Positions 11,793 through 25,660 of a stretch of 64,000 nucleotides of DNA are shown in pieces. The position numbers and the translations under genes are program-made. The notes beneath the pieces were generated by a model. That model was not told where the DNA came from, did not search any database, and worked only from the letters and a program-made list of their open reading frames with translations. Location of the stretch: positions 17,399,561 to 17,463,560 of the forward strand of contig NC_088775.1 in assembly GCF_954871325.1 (NCBI RefSeq), written 5' to 3'. The stretch is from Gordionus sp. m RMFG-2023 (lineage: Eukaryota; Nematomorpha; Gordioida; Chordodea; Parachordodidae). Position 1 is the stretch's first letter. Each line of letters starts with the position of its first letter.

Positions 11793-12705
11793 TAGTGCTT
11801 TAAACGTTAAACAAAGAAGAAACGCTAACCCGTTTCGTTTGAAAATATCAACGCGTTACCGTTACTCAACAAATAAAAAAAATGCATTACTCGCTATAAA
11901 AAAGTAACGCGCTAGTTAAAAAATACATTTTTATTTACATGATTTTTTTAAGATCAGATAAACAAGAGCGAATAGTGCTCACTAGTACAGAGGATGAAAG
12001 GGTTGTATTATATTTAATAAATAAAATTTTTAATTGGGGGAATATATTAAAAATATTTAAAAAATGATCTTAATTTAAAAAAAAAAACTAATTAGATCAT
12101 CCTTACAATTATTACTAACTTTGGAAAAAATAAGTTAAACTTGTGAATTTTCTTTCATCTTTATCAGAATTTAATCTGAATTCCTATTTTTACCTATATG
12201 ATTTTTTAGATTTGAAATGCTGGACATCGAGGTTGAAATATTATAAATAGGGTAAAATATACACTTATAGAGTGTAGACTTAAGTGTCCTTAATAAAATA
12301 TTTTATACTGCAGCCAGAGCAAAGTTAAATCATCTTCGTCTGAAGAAATAAGTACTAATGATATATATTAGTTATAAAATAAATTATAATATTAAAGAAT
12401 ATAAATTAACATACCTTAATTGATTCAAAATTAATTAGATTAAAACTGTATAAAATTCAATCAAGAATGTAATAAATATTATATAAATGAAGAACTTTGG
12501 TGGTTGATCTGAAAAATATTTATAAAATTAAAAAGAAATATAATATAATATATAGTAAAATATATTTTTTAGAAAAAACGACTAACGAGAAATGTTTTGT
12601 CTTACCGTTATTAAATAAAGAAATGCGGTACTCGCTACCTTTTAAACCAAGTAATGAATGACGTTTCTTTCCTCAAAAAAGTAATGCCGTTACTTTACAG
12701 CACTA
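11793..12705. mobile_element. hAT-like element, non-autonomous
   Basis: The left end TAGTGCTTTAAACGTTAA and right end GTTACTTTACAGCACTA are inverted and of the hAT form TAGTGCTGTAAAGTAACG. Both ends continue inward with AACGC/GCGTTACT-type motifs. The middle is A/T-rich with no transposase frame. A target duplication is not evident. A related end, CAGTGTTGTAGAGTAAC, occurs at 36674. Confidence 0.5.
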
Positions 12706-12759
12706 TAGGAACATTGAGCTTACATAAAAAAAGGTAAGCTGGAATTACGGTTCCATGTC

Positions 12760-13013
12760 AATTCAGCGAAACTTTTATCGCGAATGAATTTTATAGCGAA
12801 ACATTTATCGCGATCCCACATTAGCTAATATTTTTCCGCGCAAATAATATAGCGAATTTTTTATAGCGAAACCTTTAAAGCTTATACATTAGAGCGAAAT
12901 TTTTATCGCGAATCACTAATCGCGAAAATTTTATAGCGAAGTCAATATCGCGAAACATAAATCGCGAAGACAATATAGCGAAAACTATTTCGCGAAATAT
13001 AACGCGGTCTATT
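12760..13013. repeat. GCGA array, left terminus of the giant fold-back
   Basis: About 16 occurrences of ATAGCGAAA or ATCGCGAA words spaced roughly 13-18 bases apart. The inverted partner is at 29085-29345. Likely transposase-binding or structural ends, by analogy with subterminal repeats of other DNA transposons (inference). Confidence 0.75.
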
Positions 13014-13344
13014 ATTATTTTTTTATTTTTATCAAAATAATTTATTTTTATATTATTATTATTATGAAATGAAAAATGGATTTCTTTATATTTTTTTTAA
13101 TAAAACAAACGCCCAAAATTTTAAGCAAATAATATTTTTTGAAGTGCAAAAAGATTTTTAAACATATTTTGATAAAAATTTTAAATCTTTATTGAGGAAT
13201 TCTTTTGTGAATTTTATTATAAATAAACAATCTTTTAGGTGAAATCTATAGTTTTTTTTATCATTTTTGTAAAATTATCTATTTTTTAAGTATATTAAAA
13301 GAGGTGGGTTTTCTAAATAATATTTTTATTTAACTTATTTATGT

Positions 13345-13800
13345 ATATGGTCTTTTTAAGGATAATAATTTAATCTGGCAATTTTTATATTCGTTATTGA
13401 AGATGTTCCTTGGAAGAATGACAATTATCATAATCTATATTTTTAAACATATTAGATTTTTTTACGGTAAAATATGTATTTTTAACATGTTAAATTAAAA
13501 TTTAAGATGCACCATATAAAAGTGACAATCATCATAATCGTTATTTTTAAAGTTTTTTGACGGAAATCGGTTAAAATAAGTATTTTTAACATGTATTAAA
13601 TAATAAAATTTCAGTGAAGATGTACCCTAGATAAGTGACAATTGTCATAATCCTTATTTTTAAAGTTTTTTTATGCAAATGGGTAAAAATAGATTGTAAA
13701 CTTGTCAAATTAAAATTTCATGATGATGTACCACAGAAAAGTTATAATTGAAATAATCGTTATTTTTAAACCTTTTTTGACGTATATGGGCCAAAATAAG
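13345..13800. repeat. 115-bp satellite, left arm (about 4 units)
   Basis: The repeated core is GTGACAATTGTCATAATCG, then TTTTTAAAGTTTTTTGACG, then GGTAAAAATA. The inverted, much longer partner is at 16985-17345 plus 20245-21775. Confidence 0.7.
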
Positions 13801-14254
13801 GGGTATGACTAAATACTGAATTGCTAAAAAGCACTTAATCATAATCAATCAAAATTTTATTATGTATTTTTTATTTAATGAAAATTTTTACTTTTTTTAA
13901 AATATACTTAAATTATTTTTCTATTAAATGAAGGATACAGATTAAATATCATATAATATATAATTTTATTTTGAGTTAATATTATTATAATAGAAATATT
14001 TTCATAGCTTATTAAAACATAAATAAATTTTTTCAATTTTAAAAATTAACAAATATATATCCGTAAGAGGGCGTTATATGCGTAAATATGTAAGTATGAT
14101 TTTAGGAAACCGGAATGATGATTGGATAGCGCTTTTTTTATATTTGGGTATATATACATATGAAAAACCTAAAAATTAAAAAAAAAATTTAGGTTTCTTT
14201 GATGTTTAATTTATGAGTAAATAGTAAAATAATGGAAATTTTCTAAGGTAAATA

Positions 14255-15313
14255 TTGCTGGCGTTATTTATCAAAATCTCTTAATTTTTGTTTTATATGT
14301 GTATATTTACGTGCTAAGCATTATCCTAAAAATTTTTTGAAAATATTATGATTTGACCGAATGCCGAGCTTAAAACCAACCACTTACTAAATATTCGATT
14401 GACCAAATTTACTAGTAATACAATTTGAAAAATGTTGATTTTCGTTTTATTTATCTATAAATACGTATAAAACATAATCGCAAAAAATATTTTTAAAATA
14501 TTGCTATTTGGCGGATAACCGACTCGTAACCGACCCAATGACTAAATACTGAATTGCTGGCGTTTTAAATCAAAATATCTTATTTTTGTTTTATACGTGT
14601 ATATTTACGTGCTAAGCATTATCCTAAAAAATCTTTTGAAAATAATTTGATTTTGATGCCGAGCTTAAAACCGACCACTTACTAAATATTCGATTGACCA
14701 AATTTACTAGTAATATAATTTGAAAAATGTTGATTTTCGTTTTATATATCTATAAATACGTATAAAACATAATCCCAAAAAATATTTTTAAAATATCTCT
14801 ATTTGGCGGATCGGATAACCGACTCGTAACCGACCCAATAACTAAATACTGAATTGCTGGCGTTTTAAATCAAAAGATCTTAATTTATGTTTTATACGTG
14901 TATATTTACGTGCTAAGCATTATCCTAAAAAATCTTTTGAAAATAATTTGATTTGACCGATTGCCGAGCTTAAAACCGACCACTTACTAAATATTCGATT
15001 GACCAAATTTACTAGTAATATAATTTGAAAAATGTTGATTTTGGTTTTGTAAGTCTATAAATACGTGTAAAACATAATTCTTAAAAATATTTTAAAAATA
15101 TCGTGATTTGATGGATAACCGACTCGTAACCCACCCAATGACTAAATACTGAATTGCTGGCGTTTTAAATCAAAATATCTTAATTTTTGTTTTATACGTG
15201 TATATTTACGTGCTAAGCATTATCCTAAAAAATCTTTTGAAAATAATTTGATTTGACCGATTGCCGAGCTTAAAACCGGCCACTTACTAAATATTCGATT
15301 GACCAAATTTACT
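14255..15313. repeat. 297-bp tandem repeat, left arm (about 3.6 units)
   Basis: The marker GAATTGCTGGCGTT recurs near 14257, 14553, 14850 and 15151, and TATTCGATTGACCAAATTT recurs with the same period. Units are over 90 percent alike by eye. The inverted copies are at 15839-16612. Confidence 0.85.
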
Positions 15314-15838
15314 ATAAATTCTTAGTTATAAATTTATATAATTTTTGTATTAACACTTAAAATTTATGCAATACTATATGCTTAAGTATTTTTATATAAT
15401 AAATAAAATCTATAATACTCTCTAAAAATGTGTTATGTGCAAATATTTCAGATAATTTTAATTGTCTAAGAGATAATCAATTGAGATTCAAAAAAGGGGC
15501 GTTTAAACCCCCTCCCCATGATTATATTCTTTCTAATATTTTTTTTATTTTCCTTTATTATTTATATTCGAAATTATTATATTTTCCTGAATATTTTAAA
15601 AATATTTGGCATTATTTTAAAAATAAAAAAATTTGAGTTAGAAGTATATAAAAAATAATAAACAAATAAATAAATAAATACTTTTAAATAATAGCCGTTA
15701 AAATTTAAAATTGTTTTATAATTATAAATCATATTTTTGCTATTAAAATGTCTGATCTGTTCTAAAAGTTTTTATTTTGGTAAAATATATATTTAATAAT
15801 ATATATTTTAAAATTTTATTATAGGTTAAAGGAAACGA
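15314..15838. other. Spacer at the fold of the giant inverted repeat
   Basis: A/T-rich. It holds a 68-codon frame (15430-15636) with no recognisable family and a GGGGCGTTTAAACCCCC palindrome at about 15497-15513. Confidence 0.5.
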
Positions 15839-16612
15839 TTATCTGCCAAATAGCGATATTTTAAAAATATTTTTTGGGATTATGTTTTACACATATTTAT
15901 AGATATATAAAACGTAAATCAACATTTTTCAAATTATATTACTAATAAATTTGGTCAATCGAATATTTAGTAAGTGGTCGGTTTTGAGCTCGGCAATCGG
16001 TCAAATCAAATTATTTTCAAAAAATTTTTTAGGATAATGCTTAGCACGTAAATATACACATATAAAACAAAAATTAAGATATTTTGATTTAAAACGCCAG
16101 CAATTCAGTATTTAGTCATTAAGTCGGTTACAAGTCGGTTATCCGCCAAATAGAGATATTTTAAAAATTTGGGATTATGTTTTATACGTATTTATAGATA
16201 TATAAAACGAAAATCAACATTTTTCAAATTATATTACTAGTAAATTTGGTCAATCGAATATTTAGTAAGTGGTCGGTTTTGAGCTCGGCAATCGGTCAAA
16301 TCAAATTATTTTCAAAAAATTTTTTAGGATAATGCTTAGCACGTAAATATACACATATAAAACAAAAATTAAGATATTTTGATTTAAAACGCCAGCAATT
16401 CAGTATTTAGTCATTGGGTCGGTTACGAGTCGGTTATCCGCCAAATAGCGATATTTTAAAAATATTTTTTGGGATTATGTTTTATACGTATTTATAGATA
16501 TATAAAACGAAAATCAACATTTTTCAAATTGTATTACTAGTAAATTTGGTCAATCGAATATTTAGTAAGTGGTCGGTTTTAAGCTCGGCATTCGGTCAAA
16601 TCATAATATTTT
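15839..16612. repeat. 297-bp tandem repeat, right arm, inverted (about 2.6 units)
   Basis: AACGCCAGCAATTCAGTATT recurs at about 16091 and 16388. The sequence is the reverse complement of the left-arm array. The arm continues outward (16620-16985) with the complement of 13810-14180, including a shared GCGCTATCCAATCATCATTC stretch. Confidence 0.85.
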
Positions 16613-16984
16613 CAAAAAAATTTTTTTTAATTTTTAGGTTTTTCATATGTATATATACCCAAATATAAAAAAGCGCTATCCAATCATCATTCCGGTTTCC
16701 TAAAATGATACTTACATATTTACGCATATAACGCCCTCTTACGGATATATATTTGTTAATTTTTAAAATTGAAAAAAATTTATTTATGGTTTAATAAGCT
16801 ATGAAAATATTTCTTTTATAATAATATTAACTCAAAATAAAATTATATATTATATGATATTTAATCAGTATCCTTCATTTAATAAAAAAATAATTTAAGT
16901 ATATTTTAAAAATTTTCAATAAATAAAATTTTGATTGATTATGATTAATTGCTTTTTAGCAATTCATTTTACCAGTCATACCGC

Positions 16985-17345
16985 AAAATAAGTATTGATA
17001 ACATATTTAATAAAAACTTCAGTTAAGATGTACCCAAGATAAATGACAATTGTCATAATCATTTTTAAAGTTCGCAAATGGGCAAAAAATAAATTGCTAA
17101 CATGTTGTAATAAAATTTCAGTGAAGATATACCATAAGTGACAATTGTCATAATCGTTATTTTTAAAGTATTTTGAATTTTTTTGAAGCAAATGGGCAAA
17201 AATAGAAATTGCTAACATGTTAAAATAAAATTTCAATGAAGATGTACCATAGATAAGTGACAATAGTCATAATAATTATTTTTAAAGTTTTTGAATTGTT
17301 TGACGCAATTGGACAAAAATATAAATTGTTAACATGTTAAAATAA
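16985..17345. repeat. 115-bp satellite, right arm, inner block
   Basis: Three to four units of the same repeat as 13345-13800, in inverted orientation relative to the left arm. It is separated from the rest of the right-arm array by 17346-17673 (unique AT-rich DNA) and the Sola2-like insertion. Confidence 0.65.
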
Positions 17346-17673
17346 AATTTCAGTCCAAACAAAAAAACAAATCAATATTTTCATTCTCATAATCGTTGTT
17401 CCTTTTATCCTGCTTAAAATTTGATAAAAATATGCAAAGTGATTATTAAAGATAGTTGTAGCCTATGTTAAATTCTAAACTTTTAAGATATGGATTCACA
17501 ATCTTATTCCTTTAATTAATAAATTTTAATTCTACATTATAAAAATGTATAACCTTGCATTCACAGTTAGCAAATATTTTTGTATACTCGTGGCAATATA
17601 GTGCTGAATCTGAATTCAGGGTAGGATTTTTATAGAAAGAACTTAAAAACCATATGAATGTTATTTAGTAATC

Positions 17674-20187
17674 GGGAATTCCATACCAAATCGATAACTC
17701 TTCGGCCCGACATTTTTAATTTCGATAAAATTTTGTATGCTGATAGAATATCATTAGAAAGCATCGAATCCAAAATTTTAGCCTCCTAGTACTCATAGTT
17801 CCTGAGATATCAATGGTCAAAAGTGACCTTTTTTCGAAAAATACGATTTATTAAAATGGAGATAAGTTAAAAAATAATGATTTTAAAAATATAAGTTATA
17901 TGTCATTTTGTAACTCTATTAAAGGCCTTTTATTAAATATTAAGGATTTTTTTGAAATAATATTGTTGTGGTTTTTATTTACGTTATAAATTTTAAACAT
18001 GAAAACTCCAGGTGTTTCGCTTTCCAACCAAATTTTTTTGAATTTAATATTTTTTTATTCTCTAACCTTATATCTATTCAAAGAAAAAATTTAAACTTGA
18101 GACAGCCATGGGTTTTTAGTTATTACGATTTAAAAAATCAAAAAATAAATATTTTCTTCAAAAATAGATGGCGCTCCTTTATAAAATAACGTGTTTTGTT
18201 AAGATTATTATTTTTTTAAACTTTTTTTCATTTTTAAACATAAATAATAAGATTTTCTAGCATTACTAACATGAAAAAATATTATATAGATCGTTTGATA
18301 GGCTTACCTATTAATATTATATTGATAACTTGTAAAAATTAGTTGTTTTTATAATAAATGATTAAATTTCCTAAAAAGATAGTTAAGATTCCGATATCTC
18401 CTACAAGAAAATATGATAATTAATTGTTGAAAGATAAAAGCAAGTTCTCACCTGCCCTAATATTAATTAGTTTTTATTTTACAAATATTTTGATATTAAT
18501 TATTTTTCTTTTTAAAATTATTTATAATGTATATAAATGCGTTAAATCCTTTTAAAGAATCTAAAAACTTTATTATAAAAAGAACCCGCGTAAAGTCATG
18601 ACGTGGATGACACAATATCCAAGCATACTATATTTGTGATAAATGTCGTAAACGGTTATCACAAAAAAATATTAAAAATATATTTATTCTGATAGCTAAT
18701 ATGTAAATAATATCAACATCAATAGATACAATCAATTTAACTTTAAACGAAATTGGAATATATCTTTATTAAGAAAAAAAAACTAACCGAAAAAAATTAT
18801 CCAAAAAAAAGGCAGCAAAAATAACAAAAGCGATTACAGATATAATAATTAACAATCCAGATTCGGATACGAAAGATAATAATGATATACTCAATAACAT
18901 GAAATTACAATATCCCAATTTATCTAAAAATAAAAATTTTTAATTGCTGACCATTCTGCCTCCTAATTGGAGCGCAAATAAAATAAAAACGACATTCAAC
19001 GCTACATAATCAAATGGCATAGAATTCCAAAATCGTTTTAGAAGAAAAGGAAATTCTTTCAACTCCAAATCGAAAGCCTGCAAAAATATCTCAATCAAAA
19101 AACAGTTAGGTTAGTTTTTAATAATTTGAAAGAATTATATAATTATTTTAAGGCTAGTAATTGTTTAACTAAACTCAACACTAAAATTCTAATTCGCAGA
19201 CGATCAATTAATCGATGAGATTAGAGGATATGTAACATGTGCATATGTAAACGATTGGTGGTTAGGATATGTACAAGAAGTGAATGTAATTAGAGATGAA
19301 GTAAAAATTAATTTTCTTCACCCTAAAGGACCAGCAAATTCTTTTGTTTATCCAGCTGCGCAAGATATCCTTTTCATACTAAAAAATAATATTTAAACAA
19401 TAGTTAGCCTATCAACGGCTACTGGGCGTACATATAATTTATCGCAACACGAAATTATCATGGCGTCAAAAAAACTAAATTTAATGAAAAACCGAAAATA
19501 GGTAATATCTTTCATGAATTTTAATTTATCTATAATATCTACAAAATTTATAAAATTTTTTATAAGATAAAAATATTATAACCTCAGCTAAATAATCTTA
19601 TTTCATGATAGAAAATCTTTCTATTTATGTTCAAAAATAGAAAAAAGTTAAAAAAAATAATAATCTTAACAAAACGCGTTATTTTATAAAGGAGCGCCAT
19701 CTATTTTTGAAAAAAATATTTTTTAAATCCCAATAACTAAAAAAACCCATGGTTGTCCCAAGTTTAAATTTTTTTTATGAATAGATATAAGGTTAGAGAA
19801 TAGAAAATATTAAATTCAAAAAATTGAAAAGCGAAACACCTGGAGTTTTTATGTTTAAAATTAATAACGTAAATAAAAACCGCAACAATATTATTTCAAA
19901 ATAATCCTAAATATTTAATAAAAGGCCTTTAATAGATTTACAAAATGACATATAACTTATATTTTTAAAATCATTATTTTTTAACTTATCTCCATTTTAA
20001 AAAATCGTATTTTTCGAAAAAAGGTCATTTTTGGCACTTTTGACCATTGATATCTCAGGAACTATGAGTTCTAGGAGGCTAAAATTTTGGATTCGATGCT
20101 TTCTAATGATATTCTCTCAGTATGCAAAATTTTATCTAAATTAAAAAGGTCGGGCCGAAAAGTTATCGATTTGGTATGGAATTACCC
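17674..20187 (+). mobile_element. Sola2-like DNA transposon, copy A (internally deleted)
   Basis: Terminal inverted repeats of about 585 bp begin GGG(T)AATTCCATACCAAA; the same word TAAT lies at both flanks, one base off on the left. About 18530-19150 corresponds to the N-terminal and early transposase region of copy C (zinc-finger-like start, then LTILPPNWSANKIK). The catalytic middle is missing, and 19200-19500 holds the C-terminal Tudor-like segment YVNDWWLGYVQEV, then INFLHPKGP. Several frame breaks are present. Sola2 is inferred from the GGG end, the candidate 4-bp duplication and the transposase type. Confidence 0.75.
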
Positions 20188-20244
20188 TAATATAATACAA
20201 TCAACATTCTATAAATTTAATGTTAAGATTTTATTATGGTTAAA

Positions 20245-21775
20245 ATCGATTATAATCTATATTTTAACCCATTTACATATAAGAACTTGAAAAATAACGA
20301 TTATAAAAATTGCTGCTTTTCAATGGTATATTTTCATGTAATTTTAATTTAGCATGTTTACAATCTATATTTTAACCCATTTGCAACAAAAATATTTAAA
20401 AAAACCTTATTAACAACGATTATGACATTTGTCAATTATCTAGGGTACATCTTAAATGAAATTTTATTTTAATGTTAGCAATATAGCCCATTTACGTCAA
20501 AAAAATTTTAAAAAGTTATAAAATAACGATTATGCAATTGTCATTTTTTTATGGTACATTTTCATGAAATTCTAATTTAACATGTTTACAATCTATATTT
20601 ATACCCATTTGCGTTAAAAAAATACAAAAAACTTTAAAAATAACGATTTTGACAATTGTCACTTATCTAGGGTACATCTTCACTGAAGTTTTATTTAAAT
20701 ATGTTATCAATACTTATTTTGGCCCATTTATGTCAAAAAAACTTTAAAAATAATGATTATGAAATGTCACTTATCTAAGGTAGATTTTCACTGAAGTTTT
20801 ATTTAAACAAGCTAGCAATATTTATTCTAACCCATTTTGGTCAAAAATTCAAAAAACTTTAAATATAACGATTATGACAATTGTCACTTTTCAATGGTAC
20901 ATCTTCATGTAATTTTAATTTAGCATGTTTATACTTTTACCCATTTACAACATGAGAATCCAAAATAAACAACGATTATGACAATTGTAACTTTTCTATG
21001 GTACATCTTCATGAAATTTTAATTTAACATGTTTACAATCTATATTTTTACCCATTTACGTTAAAAAAGTTTAAAAATAATGATTATGATAATTGTCACT
21101 TATCTGGGGTACATCTTCACTGAAGTTTTATTTAAACATACTAGCAAAACTTATTTTAACGCATTTTGGTTAAAAAAATTCAAAAAACTTTAAAAATAAC
21201 GATTATGACAATGAAATTTTAATTTAGCATGTTTACAATCTATATTTTTACCCATTTGCAACAAAAAAATTCAAAAAACTTTATAAACAACGATTATGAT
21301 AATTGTTACTTTTCAATGATAGATCTTCATGAAATTTTAATTAAGCATGTTTACAATCTATATTTTTACCCATTTACAAACAAAAAAATTCAAAAAATTT
21401 TATAAAACAACGATTATAACAATTTTAACTCATATCTATGGTACATCTTCACTGAAATTTTATTTTAACATGTAACAACTTATATTTTTGCCCATTTACG
21501 TCAAAAAATTGTAAAAAAACTTTAAAAATAATGATTATGACTATTGTCGCTTTTATATGGCACATCCTAATTGGAATTATAATCTAACATGTTAAAAATA
21601 CATATTTTTGCCCATTAGCGTTAAAAAATCTAATATGTTTAAAAATACCGATTATGATAATTGCCATATTTCCAAGGAACATCTTCATTGAATTTATAAT
21701 TTTTAACATCTTTACAATATAAATGATATTTTTACCCTTTTGAGTCAAAAAATTTCAAAAATCACATTAAAATAT
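20245..21775. repeat. 115-bp satellite, right arm, outer block (about 13-14 units)
   Basis: The word CCCATTT recurs at intervals of 105-121 bases, alternating with ACGATTATGACAATTGTCAC. The left arm has only about four units, so the arms have expanded unequally. The arm then continues (21780-21966) as the complement of 13190-13340. Confidence 0.8.
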
Positions 21776-22122
21776 TATACTTAAAAAGATCATAAAATAA
21801 CATAAATAAGTTAAATATAAATATTTTAAAAAAAATTATTTAGAAAACCCACCTCTTTTAATATACTTAAGAAATAGATAATTTAACAAAAATGATAAAA
21901 AAAACTATAAAAGATTTCACCTAAAAATTGTATATTTATTTATAATAAAATTCACAAAAGAATTCCTCAAAAAAGAGCTCCGTGAAGTTGGCCGAACATT
22001 TGGAAGCAATAACGATGAATTTATGTCATTTTTTAGTGCTTCGTTAGTGCTTCAATCCGTATAGTAACCGAATTTAAGGAAAAAAAGTTATAAGCAAAAA
22101 TAAAAATTTGAGCCAACATCAC

Positions 22123-25100
22123 GCTTAAAGGTTGACTGAAAGCACTAATGATGAAACTTATATCATTCTTTAGTGCTTAGTTAGTAGAGGTTAGTGCTTC
22201 AATCACTTTTGTAGCCGAATTTAAGAATAAAAAGTTATTGGCGAAAAAAACAAAAATAAACAAATATTGGCGATGTGCCAAAACAAAAATTAGAGTAGTA
22301 CTAAACATCCGGTTTCCGCCCTTATTTAGTGCTTAATAAATGTATTTAAATTCTGCTATTAATTTGGTTAACCGCCATATGGAAAAAAGTTATAAGCTAA
22401 ATAAAAATTATGACGTCACGATTTAAGCGTGAAGTTGGCCGAACTTGAAGCACTAACGATGAAACTTATATCATTCTTTAGTGCTTCGTTAGTAGAGGTT
22501 AGTGCTTCAGTCACATATGTTGCCGAATTTAAGAATAAAAAGTTATTAACGAAAAAAACAAAAATAAACAAATATTGGCGACGTGCCAAAACAAAAACTA
22601 GAGTAGTACTAAACATCCGGTTTTCGCCCTTATTTAGTGCTTAATTAATGTATTTAAATTCCGTTATTAATTTAGTTAACCGCCATATGGGAAAAAAGTT
22701 ATAAGCTAAATAAAAATTATGACGTCACGATTTAAGCGTGAAGTTGGCCGAACTTTTGGAAGCACTAACGATGAAACTTATATCATTCTTTAGTGCTTCG
22801 TTATTAGAGGTTAGTACTTCAATCACATTTGTTGCCGAATTTAAAAATAAAAAGTTATTAACGAAAAAAACAAATATTGGCGACGTGCCAAAACAAAAAC
22901 TAGAGTAGTATTAAACATCCGGTTTTCGCCATTATTTAGTGCTTAATTAATGTATTTAAATTCCGTTATTAATTTGCTTAACCGCCATATGGAAAAAAAG
23001 TTATAAGCTAAATAAAAATTATGACATCACGATTTAAGCGTGAAGTGGGCCGAACCTTTGGAAGAACTAACGATGAAACTTATATCATTCTTTAGTGCTT
23101 CGTTAGTAGAGGTTAGTGCTTCAATCACATTTGTTGCCGAATTTAAGAATAAAATGTTATAGGCCAAAAAAATAAACAAATATTGGCGACGTGCCAAAAC
23201 AAAAACTAGAGTAATACTAAACATCCGGTTTTCGCCATTATTTAGTGCTTAATTAATGTGTTTAAATTCCGTTAGTAATTTGGTTAACCGCCATATGGAA
23301 AAAATGTTATAAGCTAAATAAAAATTATGACGTCACGATTTAAGCGATTTAAGCGTGAAGTTGGCCGAACTTTTGGAAGCACTAACGATGAAACCTATAT
23401 CATTCTTTAGTGCTTCGTTGGTAGAGGTTAGTGCTTCAATCACTTTTGTAGTAGAATTTAAGAATAAAAAGTTATTAACGAAAAAAACAAAAATAAACAA
23501 ATATTGGCGACGTGCCAAAACAAAAACTAGAGTAGTACTAAAAACATCCGGTTTTCGCCATTATTTAGTGCTTAATTAATGTATTTAATTCCGTTATTAA
23601 TTTGGATAACCGTCGTATAAAAAAATCATAATATGCTAAAGAAATATTTAGAGGTCAAATTTTGGCCAAAAAATTATGAAAGCACTAACGATGAAATTTA
23701 TATCCTTCGTTAGGGCTTCCTTAGTAGAGGTTAGTGCTTAATTACTTTTGTAGCCTAATTTAAGAATAAAAAGTTATTTGCGAAAAAAACAAATAATGGC
23801 GATGTGCCAAAACAAAAACTATAGTAGTACTAAACATTCGGTTTTTGCCATTATTTAGTGCTTAATTAGCAAATTTGAATTCCATAATTAATTTGGTTAA
23901 CCGTCTTTATAAAAAAATGTAATACGTTAAAGAAATGTTTAGAGGTGAAATTATGGCCAGAAAATTATGAAAGCACTAACGATGAAACTTATATCATTCT
24001 TCAGTGCTTTGTTAGTAGAGGTTAGTGCTTCAATTACTTTTGTAGCCGAATTTAAGAATAAGTTATTTACGAAAAAAACAAAAATAAACAAATATTAGCG
24101 ACGTGCCAAAATAAAAACTAGAGTAGTATTAAACATCCGGTTTTCGCCATTATTTAGTGCTTAATTAATGTATTTAAATTCCGTTATTAATTTGCTTAAC
24201 CGCCATGTGGAAAAAAAGTTATAAGCTAAATAAAAATTATGACGTCACGATTTAAGCGTGAAGTTGGCCGAACTTTTGGAAGCACTAACAATGAAACTTA
24301 TATCATTCTTTAGTGCTTTGTTAGTAGAGGTTAGTGCTTAAATCACATTTATTGCCGAATTTAAGAATAAAATGTTATTGGCGAAAAACACAAAAATAAA
24401 CAAATATTGGAAAAGTGCCAAAACAAAAACTAGAGTAATATTAAACATCCGGTTCTCGCCATTATTTAGTGCTTAATTAATGTATTTAAATTCAGTTATT
24501 ATTTTGGATAACCGTCGTATGAAAAAATCGTAATACGCTAAAGAAATATTTAGAGGTCAAATTTTGGCCAAAAAATTATGAAAGCACTAACGATGAAATT
24601 TATATCCTTCTTTAGGGCTTCCTTAGTAGAGGTTAGTGCTTAATTACTTTTGTAGCCTAATTTAAGAATAAAAAGTTATTTGCGAAAAAAACAAATAATG
24701 GCGATGTGCCAAAACAAAAACTATAGTAGTACTAAACATTCGGTTTTTGCCATTATTTAGTGCTTAATTAGCAAATTTGAATTCCGTAATTAATTTGGTT
24801 AACCGTCTTTATAAAAAATTGTAATACGTTAAAGAAATGTTTAGAGGTGAAATTATGGCCAGAAAATTATGAAAGCACTAACGATGAAACTTATATCATT
24901 CTTCAGTGCTTTGTTAGTAGAGGTTAGTGCTTCAATCACATTTGTTGCCAAATTTAAAAATCAAAAGAAAAACAAAAATAAACAAATATTGGCAACGTGC
25001 CAAAACAAAAACTAGAGTAGAACTAAACATCCGGTTTTCGCCATTATTTAGTGCTTAGTTAATGTATTTAAATTCCGTTATTAATTTAGTTAACCGCCAT

Positions 25101-25660
25101 GTGGAAAAAAGTTATTAGCTAAATATAAATTATGACGTCACGATTTAAGCGTGAAGTTGGCCGAACTTTTGGAAGCATTAACGATGAAACTTATATCATT
25201 CTTTAGTGCTTCGTTAGTAGAGGTTAGTGCTTAAATCACTTTTGTTGCCGAATTTAAGAATAAAAAGTTATTGGCGAAAAAAAACAAAAATAAATAAATA
25301 TTGGCGACGTGCCAAAACAAAAACTAGAGTAGTACTAAACATCCGGTTTTGCCATTATTTAGTGCTCAATTAGTAAATTTGAATTACATAATTAATTTGA
25401 AAAAATTGTAATACGTTAAAGAAATGTTTAATAGGTCAAATTTTGGCCAGAAAATTATGAAAGCACTAACAATGAAATTTATATAATTCTTTAAAGCTTC
25501 CTTAGTAGAGGTTAGTGCTTCAATCAGTTTAATAGCCTAATTTAAAATAAAAAAGTTATTAACATAATAAACAAAAAATCTATCAGCGACAAACATTTTA
25601 TTTTCACCATTATTTAGTACTTATTTTGTAAAATTTATACCCTAATTAGTTTTATTAAAA
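22123..25660. repeat. Tandem array of the 300-bp TTAGTGCTT unit, left arm
   Basis: Unit starts with GAAGTTGGCCGAAC or a variant near 22123, 22433, 22740, 23042, 23358, 23655, 23952, 24261, 24560, 24855, 25155 and 25445. Each unit carries about five TTAGTGCTT/AAGCACTAA words in both orientations, one CCGGTTTTCGCC and one GACGTGCCAAAAC. Frames of 60-75 codons recur in each unit on both strands only because the unit repeats. Confidence 0.88.

Noticed and set aside
16976-17263. 95-codon - strand frame
   Set aside because: It lies within the 115-bp satellite units and repeats with them.
22416-23579. Repeated 60-75-codon frames on both strands (for example 22416-22616, 23027-23224 and 23355-23579)
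   Set aside because: They recur only because the 300-bp satellite unit recurs; frames exist on both strands over the same bases, and the peptides look like translated AT-rich repeat.
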